NCBI GenBank assembly: GCA_023079485.1
Contig: CM041090.1
Coordinates: 2,170,001-2,234,000 of the forward strand
Source: Archilochus colubris
Taxonomy: Eukaryota; Chordata; Aves; Apodiformes; Trochilidae
Length of the DNA: 64,000 bases
Reading direction: 5' to 3'
Positions 52,521 to 64,000 of the stretch are shown in pieces. The notes below the pieces were generated by a model. The model did no database searches and was not told the origin of the DNA. It saw nothing but the letters and a program-made list of their open reading frames with translations. The position numbers were made by a program, and so were the translations under genes. Position 1 is the stretch's first letter. Each line of letters starts with the position of its first letter.

Positions 52521-54430
52521 TGATCTGGTGTGCTTTATCTGAGCACAGAAATTGATCTGTTTATTTAATTAGTGTGGTGGTGTGCTTGTTTTTGTTTAGG
52601 TTCTTTCTTTTTGTCTGTGTTAGTGTGTATTTTTGTTTTGTTTTTTACTTTTTCCAAGCACACAAGCAGGAGAAACCCAACCTTTCAGAGGCAGTCTGAT
52701 AATTTCTCAAAGCTGGTAAATGAAGTTATATGATAAACTGCAGTAAGTTTTCATAGGGGTGAGGATGGCAGTGTCACCTCTTCCCTTTCCCCCCTCACTT
52801 TTTTTCACCATGCCATTCTCACTGTCTCCGTGGTGTTTGTTCTGTGCTGGAAATTTATGTGCTTACACTGGAAACTGAAGTCAAATCAATGTCTATGTTT
52901 AACTGCTGGAGCCCTGTTAATAGCTCAGAGCTCAGGCAAGATAAAGCCATTACCAGGCCACGAGGTTGAGTGGAAAAGTGCAGGCTTAAAATGGCCAAAT
53001 AAGTCACGAAACATCTTTGAGAGATATACACAGATACACATATACTTTTTTTTAAAAAAAAAAACAATTCACATACATATAATTCTATTAAAACTTGCTA
53101 TTTTTTCCAGTATTTAAATGTCAGACCTCTTTCCTTTCTGTAAGGACTGAGGCTCTGCAGTTAGACTGACTTTAAACGTTTCTGTTCCTCGTGGTTGTCA
53201 TTATTTCAGCCTGAACACTTACCTTACACAGGTTGTATCCAAAAACACAAACTCCTTAAGAATTTGTGATGCTCTGTGCTTGAACCTTGATAAACTCTTG
53301 CAAAGTGTAGGTTCAAGAATAACAGGCTTACTTCTGGGTTGGTAGTAGGCATCTTAAGCTGCTTCAGAGGAGAAGAGGAGGCTGCCCTTGGTAAGAGTTT
53401 GCTTCTTAGAGAGAAGTGGATGTGAATTTGCAGTCAAGAAGGGTTGCACTGAAGGCAGGTATTTAGCTGGGTTAGTTCTGTAGGCCTGGAAGTGCTCTTG
53501 ACCCTATGCACCTTTTTAAAACAGGCAATGAATTGGGCAGAAGTGAGTAATACAGACAGTGCAATGTATCTTGGGCTCTGTTTTTCTCATCTCAAGAACA
53601 CTGAAATCAAAGTTGTTTGTGATGCTGAAAGATCTGCAGTACAGAAAGTGCATGATTAAATACTGAGTGTTGTAGTCATACAGAATCACAATTGCATGGA
53701 ATTTGACTGAAAAAATGAGTAAACAATACAAATATTTTATCTTTTACCTTCTTCTTAGAGGGCTTGGCTGCTTTAAAAATTGCTTTTCCTTGTCAGTCAG
53801 GTGGCTTATTGTGTGGTTTAGGAGCCATGAGGTTTATTTTCAGAATCTGAAGATAGATCAACATAATGCTGATCTCTAGATCCCAGAATGTTTAGATGAC
53901 TTTTAATACATTTAAGTCATATGACCTTAGCAAATGTATTTTTTCTAATGACATGTAGAAAACCGTGTCAGTTTTTTCAAGGTAAAATATACTGAAAAAT
54001 GTATTGTGTTTCTTAGGGTAAGTTCTTTTTATCTCCTTTTTTGTGAGCTTTAGGATGGTAGCTACAAGGGAGATCACCATATCTGAAAGCATTATATGAA
54101 ATAACATTGACATTTTTCATACTAAAAACCAGACAAGTCTCTGTTCCCTCTGAAGATTTCAAACAGAGTGAAAACACAACTACTATTTGCTCTGGATGTA
54201 GTACAAACTAATTAAAATGCCAGGAGCATTCTTTCTACTTACTCCTTACAGAGGTGAAACTGTCAATGATGTAAGTTTCTTTAGTATGTCTGTTTATAAG
54301 AATGGTGTTAGTGAATTGCAAGTAAATGTAGGTAACGTTTAAAATATATATTGAACAATAATTTATGATTTAGCTGTTACATGTAAGAATAGAAAGAATA
54401 GAATAGAAAATGCTCTCTCTTTGCAGTAAG

Positions 54431-54953
54431 TCCATTGTGAAAAATATGGGTTTAAAATTGTAGTTTATTGTTTTGTTGAGTGTATCTTTCAGTTTAATAA
54501 TGTTTGTTTGGTCAGTTTGTTCAGATAGTTTGTTGTATCATGTTGTTTCGGGGTGTATTTGTAAGTGTATGTTTAAGGAAGGAAAGCCAGACAAACAGGA
54601 GGAGGGGCCGACTGCAGGGGCCCGCCAAACAGGGACGTAACGTGACCATTCCCCTCAGCAGCAGAGCGAAGCCCGCGAAACGTGAAACCGTTCCCCTCAG
54701 CAACAGAACGAAGCCCGGAAAGCAAGAACCAGTGCTGGGAGAGCCCTCGGGATGGGAACCAATGATGAACTGATGGGAGACTGAGGGGAAGGGCTTTGTG
54801 AAAAGTATAAAGGGCCGGTTTTACCTTATTGAAGGTGCGAGCCGGTGGTGGGGCTGCGGCTCCCCCGGCCGCCCAGCGTGCTGCAGCACGCTGCTTTACT
54901 CGCATCTCTCTCATTAAAAAGTTTTTAAACATGTCAGCGTTTTTGACATCCAT
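54431..54953 (+). mobile_element. Solo LTR in TTBK2 intron 2, sense orientation, 5-bp target duplication
   Basis: LTR 54436-54948 begins TGTG and ends GACA. It is flanked by tccat on both sides (54431-54435, 54949-54953); 5-bp duplications are usual for ERVL-type elements. A TATA box tataaa lies at 54806-54811 and a polyadenylation signal attaaa at 54913-54918. An imperfect tandem repeat of about 40 bases (cattcccctcagcagcagag / cgttcccctcagcaacagaa) lies in the U3-like part. GC content is well above the surrounding intron. No viral genes remain. Confidence 0.68.
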
Positions 54954-55402
54954 GAACTTTAAACTTTTAGTATTCAGTATGTACATTTCTGAAAAAGAGG
55001 AAAAGATGGCATATTTGAAAATGTCACTGTGGATTTCTGTTTGAAGATCTCTTGGTAGTGTGTGGCTATTTAAGGAAAGACTTCATGCAGCTGCTGCCTT
55101 TGGTCAGATTCATGCTGGGAATGGCAGTGCACTCTTCTGTTGTGTTGAAGATGAGAAGTTTAGTGCAGGTGGGGATCAAGTGTATTCACTTGTATTTCTA
55201 GGATTCTCTCCCAAACTGTGGTTATCCATATTTTTGTAGGTTGTTCAGTAGCTCTTCAATGTACTGAAGGAGATTATCTTATTTTTGCAACGTGGCAAGC
55301 CCTACAAAGTATTGATGTTTTGTTTCCTTTCTTCTGAGCTCTTTTAAATCCGTTTTTCTTCATTCTTTTTTTTTTTTTTTCTTTTCTTTTTCCCTGACAT
55401 AG

Positions 55403-55600
<198 letters not shown>

Positions 55601-55872
55601 TAAAAAATCATTATAAGCTCTAAACCTGTAGTTTGAGTAGATATTCCCTATAATTCTGCAGGTTATTACTAGATGGTTATTAAAAATGGAATAGAACCTC
55701 TTTCAGCTTCTTAAAGTTTTCCTACAATGAACCTTTTCTTTGAGACAGAATAACTTGAAAATATGAAGAAAAACAAAAAAAATGAAGTTGCTGCAAAACC
55801 TATGCTGAGCTCTAGTTTATTATGGATCTGTATCTTCTTACCATCTTTGCTCTAGACCTGTTGCTTATCTTT

Positions 55873-55910
55873 TTATTTAGTTATTTCTAAGTTATTTAGT
55901 TATTTCTAAG
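55873..55910. repeat. 19-bp exact tandem duplication
   Basis: ttatttagttatttctaag occurs twice in a row (55873-55891, 55892-55910). Confidence 0.92.
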
Positions 55911-58326
55911 ATGCTATCTCTTTTTCTGTACTGGCTATCACTGAATACTTCTTATTCCTTTACATAGCATCCATAATATTTGTATTTCTTTGGTTTTGCA
56001 AGTATTGTCATGAGTGATTTTAATGCTGAAATAGGAAACACACCAGAAAAGAACCAACAAACAACACAAAGAAAAAAAAATCACTGGCATGTAGAGTTCT
56101 TGAGATAGTTAAGGTTCAGATCAAAATCACAGCTTTGAGTACTCACTTTTGATGTGCCTTTAAGTACTTCAGTGTCTGAAGCTTTAAATACAGAAAAGTA
56201 TGCAATGGCTTCTCTTAATTGCTTTTCACCATACAAGACTACAGAAAGAAAGTTTAAAGGGTGACTTGTTCCCTAAATTCTTTTTTGATCTGGAAGATAC
56301 TGTCTAAAACATCTTTCCCTGTCAGCAGCCTGATTTTTCCAAACTCTTAGCTTGAATAAAACTAAATCTCCATAACATATGGTGCTGCCTAATCTGCTGT
56401 AAAGGTCACATTGCATCAGAATTTGACAGCCTCTATGGATTTCAGAGGGCAACCATGTCACATGTTGTAGTGTTGTCAAACTCTCCCTTTGTGTATCTCT
56501 TTCTAAAGAACACCACAAAAAAGTGTTGTACTATATAGCTGAGCAAAGAGATTCAGGGACTGCATATTAATTTTCTTTGAATTTTAGACTTTTTAGGCCA
56601 GAAACTAATACTGAATTTCAGTCTTGCTAATCATAAACTTAGAAGGAATTTCCCAGGTTGTTGAAAAAAAAAAAACAAAAAAACCAAAGCTTAAAAGTTT
56701 CTGAGTTATGGAGAAACAAATTATCTGCAACTCTTGGGTTTTAAAATTATCTGAATTAATTTTTCAGGTGTTTGTTTTTTGGTTTGTTGGTTTTCTTTTC
56801 TGCATGATGAGCTTGATTCTACTTTTTAACAAAAAACAGTTTTTAAAGTGGTTCTGTGTGAAGCAGGTTAATAATAAGGAAAATAGCAATAAGTGAAATA
56901 AAATACTGGAATTTGTTAGCAGTACAATCCAGCTTTGTAAAAATATATCCTTATATATGACTGCATAACTGGAGTGCCTTATAACTCTCTATTGGGAATT
57001 TAAATATAGTAAATTTTGAGTGTAGATGTTACAAAAATGTTTTTTCCCTAGTAAAATTTTTTTATCTTAGAAATATTTTTGAAAATCAATTTTTTTAACA
57101 AAATAAAAATAAATTATTTGTGCATTATTGCTCTAGGGCAATGAAATGAAAATTTTCTTGTCAGTCTTGTATTGAGCATATGAGTTGTTAACAACCTAAG
57201 CCTGCATGCAGAATCATCCCTGGTTCTACTGAATCATGGCAAATGCTGTCTAGATCAAAAGAAGAGAGTAAGGAAGCACCAGAACAGCAGACCTACTGAT
57301 GCAAATAATCTAAATAAATATCTTTGTCATTTATGTTTTCAATATTATTTCTGAGAAAACAACAAACAGGTTTTTGGACAACTGGAACTCTGATTTTGTC
57401 TGAGATCTTTAGAAGGAGCTCCCTTGACAATCCTCCTCATTAGAAAGCAATCTAAAACATTTTTATCTTGTATTATTCTCTTGCACAGACTTAAAAAAAC
57501 CAAAAAAAGGCAACTCTAGAGGAGACTCTTAGTCATTTTTGTGCAAGTTCCACTTTACAGGGCAACTGCTCTGGTTTTAGGTAAGGACTGTTGCAGATGG
57601 GTCAGTGAGATGACTACAGAAAGAGATGAGTCAAGGGAGAACCTTTTGTGTATATTGAAATATAGACACTGGGCAGATATCTATTTTTTTGCATACATAT
57701 ATTTTTATGCATAGTTAAATTTAATTAAATGGGATTATAGTACAGACCATTTTATGTTTTTCATCAAATCTTTGTTTCTATGATCCATTTCCATTACTTT
57801 TTCTACCTTCCTAAATTTTCAGTATGCAAGAGCTAAAAATCTGAAGCAGAAAGAAAAAGGTAAACAAAAATGGATAATAGAAAATAACTTCATTGCTTCT
57901 TCAAGAATGTTTTTTATTAAGTGCTTCATTTACCATGTAGAAGTTTGACAATTTTTATCCATGCAGTTTCAGAGCCAATGAACTTGTAAACAGTTCTTTT
58001 AGGATATTTTTGTAATAACCTTCTAATAGTACATCCTCTAGATCAACTTTTATCTTGTTCTTCTCTCCCTTTTTGGCATATATGTGTGTGTATATATATA
58101 TATGCCTGCATATAATTACTGTCCTTTTCTCAAAGGGCTTATGTTCTCTCACTTTCAAGGTGTTCTAGTTACCTTGGACATAAATCAGAGACAGGAATAT
58201 AATTGTGATGAAAATCTTTTGTGTTGCAAATATTTGGAAAGTTTGATTTATTAATAGTATGTAATGAGAAACTGAGCTGACAGTATCATTCAGAAATCTC
58301 TTGATGTGTGGATCAAGAGTGTGTAT

Positions 58327-59084
<758 letters not shown>

Positions 59085-61747
59085 TTTAGGAAAGAATTTT
59101 ATGGATGTAAAATGTCTCAATCCATCAAAACAGCTCTTCATTCTTTACTAGAGCTAGGCACATTCTCAAGGTTATAAACCTGCTTTTGAGTGTTTTTCAG
59201 TTAGAATCTTATTTCACAGCAACTGTGAAACTGAAATGAGAATAGCTGCTGGCAGGGGTGCAGGGATGTACAATGTTTCATGATTTTTTCCTTTCAGAAA
59301 TTAAACTAAACCAGTGTGGTCATTTATTGCAGGTGTGAAATGGGTCCTAATTTTGTAGGTAGGCATTACAGTGAATGATGAAAATCTTCAAGCTCGTTTA
59401 AGGCCCTTATCTAGCAAAACATGCTTAGATCTGTGAATAGTTGTGTGACTTCTCAGTTATGAAGAGGAGTCTGCTCACTGATAGGGCTATTTATTGCAGC
59501 TTAGTCATCAATTGCATCAGCCACCAATGCTCCTTCCTAATTACTGTTGCCAGAATACTGTTTAACTCTTTAAACTCTGCCTTGTTTGGGTTTTTTTTTT
59601 TTGTTGTGTGTTTTTTTTTTTTAAGAAATCTGCTGCAACAGATGGTTGTTTTGTTTGATCATGTTGGTAAGCCATCTGTTCTCACAGTCAGATGGGGAGA
59701 AGACAGATTTATCACCTCTCACTCAGTGAGAGTGAGACTCACTCAGTTGGTTTCTGTCTCACACACCCCTACAGACTCCTCATTTACAGCTCTCTAGTGT
59801 AATTTAGTGATGGGTTTTGTCTGGTGTAGGCTGCAAAGCAAGCTGTAGTGATACACTGCAGCCTGGGGAATGGCATGGAGGCTTTCTGCCCTGCCTAAGA
59901 AGCTTTTCAAGGGCATAGTTGCTACATTACAGCCTTTTATCATCATCATCACCATCTTCCCTCCCTGCTCCCCAGCTGTGTGGCTCATAGGTGTGAGAAA
60001 ATAGTGTTTTCTTGCTGGGGAAAAAGGATCTGAAGGTATCTGCAAAGGTGTAGTAGGTGTTCACAGCCACACTGGAGTGGAGGATGATCATGTTATTTGG
60101 ATAAGGTGTACAGGCCCTATTTACAGGCCCTAATTCTGTCCTTTCTGTGTCCTCAGATTTTAAGAGAAGTTGGTTTCCAGAGTTTACCACAACTGGAGTT
60201 GCTGGTGCAGTTAAAATGGGGTTTTTCTGACAAACTGAGTTTTGTCCATTTACTGAATTTGTCAGATGAAAACTGACTAATAAGATGTTTCTCTGAAGAT
60301 GTTCCTTGTGCATACCCACGGTGGCTGTAAAATGAATCATAAATATTTGAGATGAGACTTCATTAACCAGAAGCTGCAATGGATCTAGAAAATTTCATCT
60401 TGACAAATGTGCTGCAAATCCTTTTTCTTTATAAAATGATGCTGTCTGGAGCATTGCCTTTATTAAACAAATAGCTAGAAGGAAAAACTAGATGAAAAGC
60501 AGATGATAATTATAGCTTAGCACTTAGGTATTTGCAGAGGTTTTGGTGATTTCTTTTAAAATAATTATTGTAAAATAAATAATTCTGATGAATTTTCTTT
60601 GGGCCTTTCTATTTTAATAGTATGTGGCAGGAGCTTCCTGAGGAAGACACTTTTCTGTCAAGGTGTAGGGCCAAGTTTTAGGGTTTTGATGGAGCTATGA
60701 GTGCAGCAGTAACAAAAGTCATCCCAGATGTGTTGCTAGATGTAGTAGTGTTTTGATAGTAGGAATTTTTTTTTAATTAAAACCCCCCACTTTTATTACA
60801 CTTGTTTTTCTATTTATAATATAGTATAATATTTCAATTATATGATAGTCCTAAGGGTAAAGCAATAAGTGAAAGATACCTTAGGTGATACAAATTGTAC
60901 AGCTTTAATGGCCACTTGTAACCATCAGCTTTGTCTTGTCTGTAGCTTCCAGAAAAGAAAGTAAATGCCTTGAGGGTCTGAAACCCTACAGGTCTCTCTG
61001 TCTTTTGTAGACCCCATAAGGGGTCCCAGATTGTCTCCAAGTCCAGGAACACAGATGCTGAAATGATGATGAGGTTGCATTCCCCTTCCATGTCCATGCT
61101 GCAATATTTGACTTGCCTTTTTCTCTATTTACTTAGGGAATCTTATGCTTTGGTTTACAACTGCAGGGTAGCAAAGAGATGATTTTTGACCAGCCCTCTT
61201 CTCCTCCACAGTTTGCTCCTTGGATAGAAGTCTTTAAAGAAAATTGGCTTAAACCTAAGTGTGATTTACTTATTTTTTTAGCAGCTACAATTCTTGTATC
61301 TCTGCTTCAGTGTTACCTGAGCTGAATTTGTCTTTTGTAGCTAAACAGCAACAATTGTATTCTAGAAAAAGATATTAATAAATCAGATTAGTTGAATTAC
61401 ATTTTCAACATTTTTTAAAACACAAAACATGACCCCTAGGTAACTACTTTCTTTCCTTGTGGCAGCTGCAGCATATAGAAACAGGAATAGTGGTTAGGAA
61501 TATTGCCTATAACAAGCCATCAGCTTTCCAAGAAAATAACCTTTTCCCAGTCCAAAATGCCTCAAATCCGTGGACATTTAGGCATGTTGCCATGTATGTT
61601 TTCCTGTGGAAGGGTGATGGTTGTGGTAGGGCTGCATATTTCGTGGGAGAAAACTTTTGTTTAATTTGAGGTAAAACTGACGTTGATTTTAGTGCTGTGG
61701 AACTGGGGTGGGGTCTTAGTTTATTAAGGATTTCTAAAATAATATAA

Positions 61748-64000
<2,253 letters not shown>

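Noticed and set aside
54504..54773. 89-codon frame with repeated KPAKRETVPLSNRTKP-like units
   Set aside because: It is a translation of the tandem blocks inside the solo LTR, not a gene.

Overview
The window is nuclear DNA of a bird. The strongest evidence is at least nine CR1 LINE fragments whose 3' ends carry the avian octamer tail (ATTCTATG)n, together with avian-type LTRs and two vertebrate multi-exon genes with normal GT/AG splice sites. The species cannot be named from the sequence. The number of CR1 copies that differ little from one another suggests a lineage with fairly recent CR1 activity.

Layout. Positions 1-5905 hold the 5' part of a photoreceptor tetraspanin gene of the peripherin-2 family on the minus strand. 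It best matches the bird/reptile paralogue PRPH2L (chicken CRDS2). Exon 1 (5189-5769) and exon 2 (1135-1381) are present with exact family exon lengths; the last exon lies off the left edge. Positions 5906-18430 are intergenic and contain three CR1 copies, a 300-bp LTR with 6-bp target duplications, and a degenerate LTR interrupted by CR1. Positions 18430-19960 are a CpG island with a good splice donor at 19669. It is read as the promoter and untranslated first exon of TTBK2, and it carries a consensus-fitting RFX X-box. TTBK2 (tau tubulin kinase 2, plus strand) then runs off the right edge. A 29-kb first intron is followed by the start-codon exon (48614-48773) and exons at 55403-55550, 61848-61921 and 62908-63048. 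Together they encode residues 1-144, from the start through the HRD catalytic loop.

The TTBK2 introns carry most of the unusual material: two young CR1 copies of one subfamily about 2% apart, older CR1 pieces, two solo-LTR candidates, an antisense SRPK1 retrocopy fused to a 44-bp CR1 tail, and a short LTR-like element that is an almost complete palindrome (34-bp perfect terminal inverted repeats, 6-bp target duplication). That palindrome belongs to the same family as the LTR at 7496-7795.

The two genes do not form an operon or a pathway: one acts in photoreceptor discs, the other in ciliogenesis. Their adjacency looks ancient, because in mammals the paralogues PRPH2 and TTBK1 also lie close together, with UBR2 beside PRPH2 and UBR1 beside TTBK2. 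No tRNA, rRNA, CRISPR array or prokaryotic feature was seen.
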